Positions 39,157 to 48,163 of a DNA stretch of 64,000 nucleotides are shown piece by piece. The stretch spans positions 434,001 through 498,000 of the forward strand of contig NZ_PITQ01000003.1 in assembly GCF_002834385.1 (NCBI RefSeq). The letters run 5' to 3'. Under the pieces are notes generated by a model, which had not been told where the DNA came from, did not search any database, and was given only the letters and a program-made list of their open reading frames with translations. How positions within the stretch are numbered: the first letter of the stretch is position 1; each line of letters starts with the position of its first letter. Origin of the DNA: Rahnella sp. AA. Lineage in GTDB: Bacteria > Pseudomonadota > Gammaproteobacteria > Enterobacterales > Enterobacteriaceae. A program made the position numbers and the translations under genes.

Positions 39157-39181
39157 TCTCAACGGCGCCAGCCGCTGAGAT
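39156..39181. terminator. Hairpin just after tRNA-Tyr
   Basis: ATCTCAACGGC and GCCGCTGAGAT form an 11-bp stem with one mismatch directly after the tRNA. No T run follows; it may protect or end the tRNA transcript, or end the oncoming minus-strand operon. Confidence 0.4.
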
Positions 39182-39222
39182 AGCCTTGAAACCTTCGGTG
39201 TTACTTCTAAAACGTCCCAAAT

Positions 39223-41043
39223 TCAAACCTGAACAAAATGTCCTGCTGATACTTCCTGATACTGCCTTTGCGGTGGAATATAACCGTTATCGCGCACCGG
39301 GCTTTTCAGCTCATCGACCTGCATCTGTCGTTTCAGCATTCTGCGCGACGGATCCGGCACCGGCACTGACGCCATCAGCTTGCGCGTGTACGGATGCTGC
39401 GGATTATCGAATATCGCCGCACGCGGTCCGATCTCAACAATTTCCCCCAGATACATCACCGCCACGCGATGACTGACCCGTTCCACCACCGCCATATCGT
39501 GCGAAATAAACAGATACGACAGATTCATGCTTTCCTGCAAATCGAGCAGCAGATTGACCACCTGCGCTTTCACCGACACATCCAGCGCGGAAACCGATTC
39601 GTCGGCCACAATCACTTTGGGGTCTAACGTCAGCGCACGGGCGATACAAATTCGCTGACGCTGACCGCCGGAAAATTCATGTGGAAAACGACGCATCATA
39701 TCCGCCGACAGCCCGACTTTTTGCATCAGCGACGCCGCTTTTTCACGCGCATCACTGCGGGTATGCAGTTTGTGTTGCAGCATCGGTTCGATCAGCGCGT
39801 CGCCAATGCGCATACGCGGATTCAGGCTGGCAAACGGATCCTGAAAAATCATCTGGATGCGCTGACGCATTTGCAAAATATCGCGTTTACCCAGATTCAT
39901 CACATCAAAACCGTCGAAATCAATCGCACCGCTGTGCGGTTTCAGCAAACGCGTCACGGCGCGGCCCGTCGTCGATTTTCCGCAGCCGGATTCCCCGACC
40001 AGTGAAAGCGTTTCGCCCTGGAATAATTCGAAGCTGATATTTTCGACCGCATGCACCGCGCCGACCTGACGGCTGAATACGCCACCATATACAGGGAAAC
40101 GCGCGCTCAGATTCTTCACCGAAAGCAGCGGCGCCTGCCCGGTATCGACCGTTCCGGCCACTTCCAGCGGCGTATTCGCCTCACCGGTTTGCAGATTGAT
40201 TTGCGGGAAACGCAGCGGCCAGTCGCGGCCGCGCATCGACCCGAGTTTGGGCACCGCGGCCAGCAGCGCGCGGGTATAAGGATGTTGCGGGCGATGGAAG
40301 ATATCTTCTGTCGCCCCGCTTTCCACCGCTTCGCCGCGATACATCACCAGCGTCCGGTCAGCGATTTCCGCCACCACGCCCATATCGTGCGTGATGAATA
40401 AAACGGCCATGCCCTCCTCTTCTTGCAACGTCTTGATCAAGTCCAGAATTTGTCCCTGAATCGTCACGTCCAGCGCCGTTGTCGGTTCATCGGCAATCAG
40501 CAGTTTGGGTTTCAGCGCCAGCGCCATAGCAATCATCACGCGCTGACGCATCCCGCCGGAAAACTGATGCGGGTATTCATCAAACCGTTTTTCCGCATTA
40601 GGAATGCGCACCTTCTCCAGCAGTTTCAGCGTTTCCGCCCGTGCCTGCGAAGACGACATTCCCCGGTGGCGTTTCAGGCTTTCGGCGATTTGCCGCCCGA
40701 TGCTGAACGTCGGATTGAGCGACGTCATCGGTTCCTGAAAAATCATCGCCATCTCGTTGCCGCGAATATCGCGCATTTCCTTATCCGATAACGCCAGCAA
40801 ACTGCGCTGATTCAGCCGGACTTCCCCCACAATCTGGCTGCTTTGCGCCTTCAGCAGGCGCATCACCGACAGCGACGTTACGCTTTTTCCCGAACCTGAT
40901 TCGCCGACAATCGCCAGCGTTTCGCCAGGATAGACGTCAAACGACAAATCGCGCACTACCGGCAGCCAGTCGTCCTCCCCGCGAAAGGAGGTGGTCAGAT
41001 GCTTAACGCTCAGCACGGGCTGACGGTTTTGCGGCTCGTTCAT
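39223..41043 (-). CDS. Dipeptide/glutathione-type ABC transporter, fused dual ATP-binding protein
   Basis: A 606-residue protein with two full ABC ATPase domains in one chain, the GsiA arrangement. The first has Walker A GESGSGKS (about residue 41) and FSGGMRQRV; the second has GESGCGKST (about 355) and FSGGQRQRI; each has its own Walker B with DEP/DES. The ATG at 41043 lies one base after the M81 peptidase stop; a longer in-frame start at 41157 overlaps that gene and is rejected. The matching permeases and binding protein are in the divergent operon at 43855-47213. GsiA is the closest named relative, but the substrate here need not be glutathione. Confidence 0.9.
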   Translation of the reverse strand: MNEPQNRQPVLSVKHLTTSFRGEDDWLPVVRDLSFDVYPGETLAIVGESGSGKSVTSLSVMRLLKAQSSQIVGEVRLNQRSLLALSDKEMRDIRGNEMAMIFQEPMTSLNPTFSIGRQIAESLKRHRGMSSSQARAETLKLLEKVRIPNAEKRFDEYPHQFSGGMRQRVMIAMALALKPKLLIADEPTTALDVTIQGQILDLIKTLQEEEGMAVLFITHDMGVVAEIADRTLVMYRGEAVESGATEDIFHRPQHPYTRALLAAVPKLGSMRGRDWPLRFPQINLQTGEANTPLEVAGTVDTGQAPLLSVKNLSARFPVYGGVFSRQVGAVHAVENISFELFQGETLSLVGESGCGKSTTGRAVTRLLKPHSGAIDFDGFDVMNLGKRDILQMRQRIQMIFQDPFASLNPRMRIGDALIEPMLQHKLHTRSDAREKAASLMQKVGLSADMMRRFPHEFSGGQRQRICIARALTLDPKVIVADESVSALDVSVKAQVVNLLLDLQESMNLSYLFISHDMAVVERVSHRVAVMYLGEIVEIGPRAAIFDNPQHPYTRKLMASVPVPDPSRRMLKRQMQVDELKSPVRDNGYIPPQRQYQEVSAGHFVQV

Positions 41044-41044
41044 C

Positions 41045-42478
41045 TTATTTGCTCCTTGCCGACAGCTGAACCTTCGGCACATAGCTGAAATCGCGGTCAA
41101 ACGGGAAGGTTTTGCGCGCCTTGCGGTTGCGTGGCAAACGCTCGACGAACTGATCAACTACGCCGTTCGACAGCGCCATCAGATTCGGGCTGGCAATCGG
41201 CGCCAGCTCCGGCGACAGATAACCGGATTTCACCACCACGATATCGGCGGTATGCGGATCCAGCTGCAGCACGGTGAAATCGCTGATGTTGTGATACGGG
41301 CGTCGGCGCGCCGACACCACCACGTCAATGCCGCCAGTGCGCAATACCGCCTGACGGTCAGCCGGTGCCAGCGCATCGAGCAGGAAAATCACCTCAAACT
41401 CGCCTTTCACCTGCGGGCTGGAGTGATCCAGCGAAGCGCCCAGCGTCAGCGTTAATACTGACCCGACACCGGCGTTAAACGCCGCATCGGTCGCTGGCGC
41501 GTCAGCAATTCCGGCCACTACCACATTTTGCGCATACTGCTTAATCAGTTCCTGCAGCACGTCCGCACGATCACCGACGCCGCCGCCGGTCGGGTTATCG
41601 CCGGAATCTGCCAGCACCACCGGACGGGTTTCGCAGGCAATCGCCTTGCGCACGCAGGCTTCCACCGTGTCGGTTTCACAACCGAACACGAAATCTTCAC
41701 GCGCATCCCAGTAAGCCTGCGCCAGGGTTGTTGCCTGAACTTCGAGCACCGCACGGTCAGTACCGGTCATGATCACCGCCGCCGTCGCACGCGGTTCATC
41801 GGCCCAGACGTAACCGACCATCAGCGAACTGTCCCACACGCCGCCCACTTCATCCATTTCCGGCAGACGGGCATACAAACTTTTCGCCGGTTCATCTTCC
41901 GTGCTGGTGCGTTCGCCCGGCAGCACAACCGGCACCGGCACCCACAGCAGTGTCGGTTTTTCCCCGGTTTGCAGATGCTTCACTAACATGGCCACCGAGC
42001 GGCGCATGGTTTCTTCCACGTCGATGTGCGGCGCGGTGCGGTACGTCGAAAACATATCAATGGCGTCGATAATTCGTTGTGAGACATTGCCGTGCAAATC
42101 GTAACTGACGCTGATCGGGCAATCCGGCCCGAGCGCTTTACGCGCGGCGGCAATCCAGTCGCCTTCCGCATCTTCCAGCCCCTCGACATACATGGCGCCG
42201 TGCATCGCCAGATACAGGCCATCAAACGGTTTTTGCGCTTCCAGCCCGGCCAGCATTTCCGCTTTGAATTTGTCGTAAGTCGCCCGCGCGACCGGCCCGC
42301 CGGCAATGGCGCGGGCGTGGATTGTCGGCAAAAACGTCGCCGGATAATCTTGCAGGAAACGAAAACGCGGCGACGCCAGCAGCTGCGCGTCACGAACAAC
42401 AGTGAAATCCTTTTCCTCGTTGAGAACCGGGTTGTAAGTGCTGCATTCAATATGAATACCGCTGACAGCTATACGCAT
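41045..42478 (-). CDS. M81 family metallopeptidase (MlrC-like)
   Basis: A 477-residue protein of the M81/microcystinase C family. MRIAVSGIHIECSTYNP and AMHGAMYVEGLEDAEGDW carry the conserved metal-site His/Glu/Asp residues, with VSYDLHGNVS and ADSGDNPTGGG further on. MlrC cleaves short linear peptides left after microcystin opening; most family members have no known substrate. The gene is 12 bp downstream of the ROK repressor and touches the ATPase gene, so the three form one operon. The imported compound may be its substrate. Confidence 0.88.
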   Translation of the reverse strand: MRIAVSGIHIECSTYNPVLNEEKDFTVVRDAQLLASPRFRFLQDYPATFLPTIHARAIAGGPVARATYDKFKAEMLAGLEAQKPFDGLYLAMHGAMYVEGLEDAEGDWIAAARKALGPDCPISVSYDLHGNVSQRIIDAIDMFSTYRTAPHIDVEETMRRSVAMLVKHLQTGEKPTLLWVPVPVVLPGERTSTEDEPAKSLYARLPEMDEVGGVWDSSLMVGYVWADEPRATAAVIMTGTDRAVLEVQATTLAQAYWDAREDFVFGCETDTVEACVRKAIACETRPVVLADSGDNPTGGGVGDRADVLQELIKQYAQNVVVAGIADAPATDAAFNAGVGSVLTLTLGASLDHSSPQVKGEFEVIFLLDALAPADRQAVLRTGGIDVVVSARRRPYHNISDFTVLQLDPHTADIVVVKSGYLSPELAPIASPNLMALSNGVVDQFVERLPRNRKARKTFPFDRDFSYVPKVQLSARSK

Positions 42479-42490
42479 GTTGATGATTCC

Positions 42491-43630
42491 TCAGACTGGT
42501 TTCAGGCCGACAAGAAAGCGGTGCGCAGCAATGCTTGCCGCCGCGCGCGCCCAGGTGTCGTCGTTTAGGGTGAAAGTGCGAACCGGCGTTTTCCCGGCAT
42601 TACCCGGCAACACGTTGGCTTCGATAGATTGCTGAACCACGGTGCCGAACAGGCCGGAAAAATCCGCGTCCTGATGGGCGATCAGGATTAAATCCGGATC
42701 GTTAATCTGAATAAGGTGGGATATCGCCAGGCCGAGCGCAGAACCGGCGCGATGCAAAATGCGGATAGCCGCGCTGGTGCCCTGCATCGCCTGAAGTTCC
42801 AGCCCGCCGATGGTCGTGGCGTCGAGCCCTTCGGCTTTCGCCATTTCCGCAATCGCATTCAGCGAGGCCAGCGTATCCAGGCAACCGCGCTTCCCGCAGC
42901 GGCACGGCGAGCCGTTCAGTTCCAGCGTGCAGTGGGCAATTTCCCCGGCACCGCCGTGCAGCCCGCGGTGCAGTTTTCCGGCAATGAAGTGCGCACTGCC
43001 GATCCCCGCACCGTGGCTGACCAGTGTAAAACTGCTCAGATCACGCGCCTGGCCGAAGTTTTTCTCACTCACCGCCAGCGCTTTGGCATCGTTCTCAATC
43101 GCCACGTCCATGCCGGTGGCCTGAGAAATCAGCTTCGCCAGCGGCACATCGCGCCAGCCCAGCAGCGCCGACTGCACGCAGGTGGACTGATGTTCATCAA
43201 TCAGGCCCGACAACGTCACCCCGAGCCCGACCATTTTTTGAGCCGCTTCCGGGTGCGGTTCAAGGAGTGCAGGCAACGCTTGCGCGATGTTTTCCGCCAG
43301 CCGCTGCGGGTCAGAGTCCGCCGCAAAAGATACCCGTGAGAGAATTTCGCCGTGCAGATTAATCAGTGCCATCTGTGCCGGGTTTTGCAGCAAAGAAACG
43401 CCCGCAAACCACGCGCCGTCCGGGTGAACGACCAGACGCACCGACGGCCTTCCCTGCCCGCTGCCTGGCACCGTTTCGGCCTCAAGCAGGAATCCGGCGT
43501 CGATCATTTCACGAACCACACCGCTTATCGCCGCTTTGCTCATCCCGCAAAGTTGCGCCAGTTCTGTACGGCTTAAATTCCCGGACGCATTCACCGCACC
43601 CAAAATCTGGCGTTGCATGGTTGTTAACAT
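42491..43630 (-). CDS. ROK family transcriptional repressor (NagC/XylR type)
   Basis: A 379-residue ROK repressor. The N-terminal winged helix (about residues 5-65, with LSRTELAQLCGMSKAAISGVV) binds DNA; the rest is the sugar-kinase-like ROK domain with the zinc motif CRCGKRGCLD near residue 244. The ligand should be a sugar or amino sugar. It is divergent from the transporter operon; the dyad TTAGTT-N9-AACTAA in the gap (43705-43725) resembles the XylR operator and is its likely target. Confidence 0.9.
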   Translation of the reverse strand: MLTTMQRQILGAVNASGNLSRTELAQLCGMSKAAISGVVREMIDAGFLLEAETVPGSGQGRPSVRLVVHPDGAWFAGVSLLQNPAQMALINLHGEILSRVSFAADSDPQRLAENIAQALPALLEPHPEAAQKMVGLGVTLSGLIDEHQSTCVQSALLGWRDVPLAKLISQATGMDVAIENDAKALAVSEKNFGQARDLSSFTLVSHGAGIGSAHFIAGKLHRGLHGGAGEIAHCTLELNGSPCRCGKRGCLDTLASLNAIAEMAKAEGLDATTIGGLELQAMQGTSAAIRILHRAGSALGLAISHLIQINDPDLILIAHQDADFSGLFGTVVQQSIEANVLPGNAGKTPVRTFTLNDDTWARAAASIAAHRFLVGLKPV

Positions 43631-43704
43631 ATTCGTTTTGCCGCTCTCAGTTTTGGCTCATCTGCATTGACATTAAACGGTAGAAATGGATAGATCAATG
43701 CCAA

Positions 43705-43725
43705 TTAGTTCACAAAATAAACTAA
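43705..43725. promoter_or_regulatory. Probable operator of the ROK repressor
   Basis: TTAGTT (43705-43710) and AACTAA (43720-43725) form a 6-bp inverted repeat with a 9-bp spacer between the divergent operons. XylR-type ROK repressors bind sites beginning TTAGTT and ending AACTAA. A separate palindrome TTCATATGAA lies at 43744-43753. Confidence 0.55.
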
Positions 43726-43854
43726 ATGTTCCGACATAAGTATTTCATATGAACTATTTGTTAAAAAATGTCTTGTAATGAGATCTGTCGAATAACGCAA
43801 TAAAACGACACAGCCAGAGCCACTTAATCCGATTTTTCACGCAGAGGGCAGAAC

Positions 43855-45399
43855 ATGAAGATTACCCGTTACATCCGGCGTCCCGTGCAGTTATCACTGC
43901 TGAGCAGCGCCCTTCTCGCCGCGTTTTCGCTGCCGGTTTTCGCCGCCACGCTGAACGTGATGCAAAACGAAGCGCCGCGCAGCATGGACCCGGGCAACCA
44001 GACCGCCACGTTTACCGGCACGGTGTTGGATCCGATGTACGAAGGTCTGCTGCGCATGTCGCCTCAGCTGAAACCGGAAGCCGCGCTCGCCACCTCATGG
44101 AGCAGCGATGAAAGCGGTCTGGTCTGGACATTCAAACTGCGCAGCGGCGTGACATTCCACGACGGCACGCCGTTTAACGCCGACGCCGTAGTCGCCAACT
44201 TCGCCCGCCATCTCGACACCAAACGCGGGTTGGCCGCCAGCGGACGTCTGCGCACCTTCCTCGACAGCGTCACCAAAACCGACGAATCCACCGTTGTCTT
44301 CAAACTGAAAAAACCGTATCCGGCCTTCCTGAATTTACTCACCACCGGCGCGTGTCTGATGGTCAGCCCGGCGGCGGATAAAACCGGTACGCTCGACAGC
44401 AAAGCCGTCGGCACCGGCCCGTACAAAATGGTGCAGTACAAAACCGGCGAATTCGTGCTGGAAGAAAAATATCCGGGCTACTGGGGTGATAAAGCCGCCG
44501 GGCCGGACGACATCAAATGGACGTGGAGCGCCGAGCCGTCAGTCATGAACATGGCACTGCAGGCCGGTGAAACCGACGTCATCAACCCGGTGCCGCCGCA
44601 GTTCGCCCGCGTGCTGAAAAACAATCCGAAATTCAGCCTGCACGAAAGCCCGGGTGCCGCCGTGTTCTGGGTCGCGCTCAACACCGATCTCAAACCGCTT
44701 AGCGACGTTCGCGTCCGTCAGGCGCTGAACTACGCCACCGACCGCGACGGGCTGGTGCGCGCCATCATGTCCGGCTTCGCGCAACCTGCGAATTCCCCGC
44801 TGGCACCGGTTACCGCCGGTTATGACAAAACGCTGAATCCGTATCCGCTGGATCTCGCCAAAGCCAAAGCGCTGTTAAAAGAAGCCGGTGTCGCTGACGG
44901 ATTCAGCATGTCGATTGCGGTACAGGGCCAGGACGCGCGGATCGGCCAGGTGCTGCAAAGCATGTGGGCAAAAATTGGCGTGAAACTGGACGTGCGTATT
45001 ATGGAAAGCGGCGTGTGGACCAAAGCCGCGTTTGCCGATCAGGCCGGGAAAAAAGCCGATAACACCGGCGCAATTCTGGCGTCATGGTCTTCCGGCGCGA
45101 ACGGCGCAGACCTGCAACTTCGTCCGCTGTATTACAGTAAAAGCTTCGCTCCGGGCGGCGCAAACCTCGGCTTCTTTAACGATCCGAAACTCGATGAAAT
45201 GTTAGATAAAGCCGCGTCAACGCTGGATGAAAATACCCGCAACGCGATTTACGTGGAGGCGCAAAAAGAAATCAACCAGCAGGCGCCGCAGGTCTTGCTG
45301 TATTACCAGAATGATTTGTACGCCACCGGCACCGGGATTTCCGGCGTGACAATGATCCCGGGCGGTCAGATCGTGGTCAAAGACGCACAGAAAAAATAA
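43855..45399 (+). CDS. Periplasmic substrate-binding protein, peptide ABC transporter
   Basis: A 514-residue SBP_bac_5 family binding protein. The signal peptide ends near FSLPVFA-ATLNV (about residue 30). NEAPRSMDPGNQTATFTGT, VTFHDGTPFNADAVVANF and the C-terminal VLLYYQNDLYA are typical of the DppA/GsiB group. First gene of the operon with two permeases and a ROK kinase. Substrate class is peptide or glycopeptide; not resolved further. Confidence 0.92.
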   Translation: MKITRYIRRPVQLSLLSSALLAAFSLPVFAATLNVMQNEAPRSMDPGNQTATFTGTVLDPMYEGLLRMSPQLKPEAALATSWSSDESGLVWTFKLRSGVTFHDGTPFNADAVVANFARHLDTKRGLAASGRLRTFLDSVTKTDESTVVFKLKKPYPAFLNLLTTGACLMVSPAADKTGTLDSKAVGTGPYKMVQYKTGEFVLEEKYPGYWGDKAAGPDDIKWTWSAEPSVMNMALQAGETDVINPVPPQFARVLKNNPKFSLHESPGAAVFWVALNTDLKPLSDVRVRQALNYATDRDGLVRAIMSGFAQPANSPLAPVTAGYDKTLNPYPLDLAKAKALLKEAGVADGFSMSIAVQGQDARIGQVLQSMWAKIGVKLDVRIMESGVWTKAAFADQAGKKADNTGAILASWSSGANGADLQLRPLYYSKSFAPGGANLGFFNDPKLDEMLDKAASTLDENTRNAIYVEAQKEINQQAPQVLLYYQNDLYATGTGISGVTMIPGGQIVVKDAQKK

Positions 45400-45426
45400 C
45401 AGCGTCATTTACGGTGGAAAAGAGTG

Positions 45427-46347
45427 ATGAAAGCCTATCTTGCCAAAAAACTTATCGCTTTCCCGATCATCCTGATCGGGGTTTCGATGCTGATTTTTGT
45501 GTCCATCCGCGCGCTGCCGGGCGATCCGGCACGCCTGATGGCCGGGCCTGAAGCCACACAGGAAGCGGTGGATGCCATGCGCGTGCGCCTCGGTCTGGAT
45601 CAGCCGCTGGTCACGCAATACCTGCATTTTGCCGGTAACGTGCTGCACGGCAATCTCGGCGTCTCGTTGCAGTCGCAACAACCGGTGACGCAGGAAATCG
45701 GCGAGCGAATGCCGTACACCCTGATGCTCGCCGTGCTGTCATATTTTCTGGCGGTAGCGGTTGGCGTTCCGGCGGGCATGATAGGCGCGGTTTACCGCAA
45801 CCGCTGGCCGGATTTTGGCGTGATGCTGCTGGCGATTGCCGGGGCGTCTATCGCCAACTTCTGGCTGGGGCTGATGGCGATGAATACCTTTTCGGTGAAT
45901 CTCGGCTGGCTGCCGCTGCTCGGCGCCACGTCGTGGAAAAGCTACATTTTGCCCTCGGTCACGCTGGCGGTTTTGCCGATGGCCGTGATGGCGCGCATGA
46001 CGCGTTCGAGCATGCTCGACGTCTTGTCGGAAGATTATATCCGCACCGCGCGCGCCAAAGGGTTATCCGCCACCACGGTTTATTGCAGCCACGCCTTTCG
46101 CAACGCGCTGATCCCGATTGTCACCATTGTGGCGCTCAATTTCGGCAGCCTGATTGGCGGCGCTGTGGTCACGGAATCCGTCTTCAACTGGCCGGGCATT
46201 GGCCGGCTGCTGGTCGATTCCGTGCGCTACCGTGATTATCCGGTGATCCAGGGCGTCGCGCTGGTGGCCGTTTGCGGCGTGGTGGTGATGAACCTGCTCG
46301 GTGAATTACTGATAGCCTTCCTGAATCCAAAAATAAGGTTCGACTAA
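45427..46347 (+). CDS. ABC transporter permease, GsiC/DppB type
   Basis: A 306-residue permease with six helices. MKAYLAKKLIAFPIILIGVS is the DppB-type start, RALPGDPARLMAG the conserved periplasmic motif, and DYIRTARAKGLSATTVYCSHAF the EAA loop that docks the ATPase. The ATG at 45427 is preferred to a GTG one codon earlier. The stop overlaps the next permease start by one base (TAATG). Confidence 0.92.
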   Translation: MKAYLAKKLIAFPIILIGVSMLIFVSIRALPGDPARLMAGPEATQEAVDAMRVRLGLDQPLVTQYLHFAGNVLHGNLGVSLQSQQPVTQEIGERMPYTLMLAVLSYFLAVAVGVPAGMIGAVYRNRWPDFGVMLLAIAGASIANFWLGLMAMNTFSVNLGWLPLLGATSWKSYILPSVTLAVLPMAVMARMTRSSMLDVLSEDYIRTARAKGLSATTVYCSHAFRNALIPIVTIVALNFGSLIGGAVVTESVFNWPGIGRLLVDSVRYRDYPVIQGVALVAVCGVVVMNLLGELLIAFLNPKIRFD

Positions 46348-47213
46348 TGTCTGCCATTATCACGCAATTACCCCGTCGCAAGCCGCGCACGCTGCGGTTG
46401 TTTCGCTGGTGCTGGCGTCATCCTGCGGTGACGCTCGGCGGCCTGATTGTCGGCCTGATCGTCCTGATGGGGTTGTTCGCGCCGCTGATTGCCCGTCACG
46501 ATCCTTATGCACAGGATCTGATTGATACCCTGCTCGCACCGAACGCCGATCACTGGTTTGGCACCGACGATTATGGCCGCGATATCTTTGCCCGTGTCAT
46601 TTACGGCGCGCGGATTTCCATTGTCGAAGTGGTGCTGAGCGTCGGGCTGGCGATGATTATCGGCATTCCGTTAGGGATTATTGCCGGTATGGCCGGTCGT
46701 TATACCGACATGATCATCATGTGGTTTATGGACATGCTGTTTGCGTTTCCGGGCATCGTGCTGGCAATTCTGGTGGTCAGCATTCTTGGCGGCGGGCTGG
46801 TCAACCTACTGATCGCCATTTCCCTGTTTGCGATCCCGGTCTATGCGCGTCTGAGCCGTAACCTCACGCTCGGTTTAAAGCAGATGGAATACGTCGAAGC
46901 CGCGCAGGCGCTCGGGTTGTCGAATTACCGGATTATCGTGCATTACATTCTGCGCAACGCCATCGGCCCGATCATTGTGCAATCGACGCTGACCGCGGGC
47001 ACCGTTATTCTGGCCGCCGCCAGCCTCTCATTTTTAGGTTTAGGCGTGCAACCGCCGATGCCGGAATGGGGTACCATGATGAGCGATGGCCGTAACTTCC
47101 TCGGCATTAATATTTACCTTTCGCTGTTCCCGGGTCTGGCCATTATGCTGACCGTGCTTGGTTTTAACGTACTGGGCGACGGGCTGCGCGACTTACTGGA
47201 CACACGCTCATGA
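46347..47213 (+). CDS. ABC transporter permease, GsiD/DppC type
   Basis: A 288-residue permease, partner of the previous one. It has the N-terminal helix typical of DppC proteins, the HWFGTDDYGRDIFARV motif, and an EAA loop at YVEAAQALGLSNYRIIVHY. It overlaps both neighbours (TAATG before, ATGA after), so the operon is tightly coupled through to the kinase gene. Confidence 0.92.
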   Translation: MSAIITQLPRRKPRTLRLFRWCWRHPAVTLGGLIVGLIVLMGLFAPLIARHDPYAQDLIDTLLAPNADHWFGTDDYGRDIFARVIYGARISIVEVVLSVGLAMIIGIPLGIIAGMAGRYTDMIIMWFMDMLFAFPGIVLAILVVSILGGGLVNLLIAISLFAIPVYARLSRNLTLGLKQMEYVEAAQALGLSNYRIIVHYILRNAIGPIIVQSTLTAGTVILAAASLSFLGLGVQPPMPEWGTMMSDGRNFLGINIYLSLFPGLAIMLTVLGFNVLGDGLRDLLDTRS

Positions 47214-48139
47214 GTTCTGCGGTTTTCTGCGCCGATATCGGCGGTTCATTTATTAAGTTTGGCGTTTCACGTGCTTCCGGCGAAGTGGAAGAATGCGGCA
47301 AAGTGCCGACACCCGTTTCGTCGTGGGATGATTTCGTGGCGGCAATGCAAAACTTCATCACACAGTTTGGCGGGGATTTACCCGTGTCTGCCCCGCTGGC
47401 GATTTCCACCGCCGGGCTGGTTTCTCCGCAAACCGGCGAACTGCTGGCGACCAACATTCCGGCCTTCACCGGACGTTCACTGGCAAAAGATCTGAGCGCG
47501 GCGCTGAACCGCCCGGTCACCGCCGCCAACGACGCCGACTGTTTTGCACTGGCCGAAGCCCACGCCGGAAACGCGCAAAATCATGCGGTGGTTGTGGCGA
47601 TTATTCTGGGTACCGGCGTCGGCGGCGGCGTGGTCATTAACGGCCATCTGGTTCGCGGCCACGGTGGCGTCACCGGCGAATGGGGACACGGCGCCATCAC
47701 GCGCACCGAAGTCATGATTGACGGCGAAACCTACGCCGTTCCGCGCCTCAAATGCGGCTGCGGCCAGACCGGTTGCCTCGACATGCTGGGTGCCGCACGC
47801 GGCCTTGAGCGCCTGCATAAGCATTTCCATCAGCAGGATAAAACCAGCCTGGAGATCGTCAGCGGCTGGCAAGCCGGTAATGCGGCCTGCGGGCTGACGG
47901 TAAACGCCTGGCTGCAAATCGTATCCGAACCGCTGGCGCTGCTGGTGAATATTCTCGGCCCCTCACGGATCGTTGCGGGCGGCGGCCTGGCGTCTGCGAC
48001 GGCGCTGATTGCGGCGCTGGATCAGGCGGTGCGTAAAGGTGTTTTGCATACGTATGATCAGCCGCTGCTGGTGCCGGGGAAATTTCTGACAGCTGGCGGG
48101 CTGGTAGGGGCATCGGTGATGGGGAGGATAGAAAAATAG
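47210..48139 (+). CDS. ROK family sugar kinase
   Basis: A 309-residue ROK kinase with the ATP phosphate loop ADIGGSFIKFG (about 8-18), the catalytic Asp in NDADCFAL (about residue 107), GTGVGGGVV, and the zinc motif CGCGQTGCLD (His-Cys3). Lacks a DNA-binding domain, so it is a kinase, probably for a hexose or N-acetyl-hexosamine. It overlaps the permease gene by 4 bp, which means a kinase is made together with a peptide-type importer, an unusual pairing that argues for a sugar-bearing substrate. Confidence 0.87.
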   Translation: MSSAVFCADIGGSFIKFGVSRASGEVEECGKVPTPVSSWDDFVAAMQNFITQFGGDLPVSAPLAISTAGLVSPQTGELLATNIPAFTGRSLAKDLSAALNRPVTAANDADCFALAEAHAGNAQNHAVVVAIILGTGVGGGVVINGHLVRGHGGVTGEWGHGAITRTEVMIDGETYAVPRLKCGCGQTGCLDMLGAARGLERLHKHFHQQDKTSLEIVSGWQAGNAACGLTVNAWLQIVSEPLALLVNILGPSRIVAGGGLASATALIAALDQAVRKGVLHTYDQPLLVPGKFLTAGGLVGASVMGRIEK

Positions 48140-48163
48140 TTTTTACTCCTCCCCTGCACTGAA

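Noticed and set aside
41045-43630. Several open frames of 100-200 codons on the plus strand opposite the M81 and ROK genes
   Set aside because: They are shadows of high-GC third positions in the real genes and have basic, low-complexity translations.
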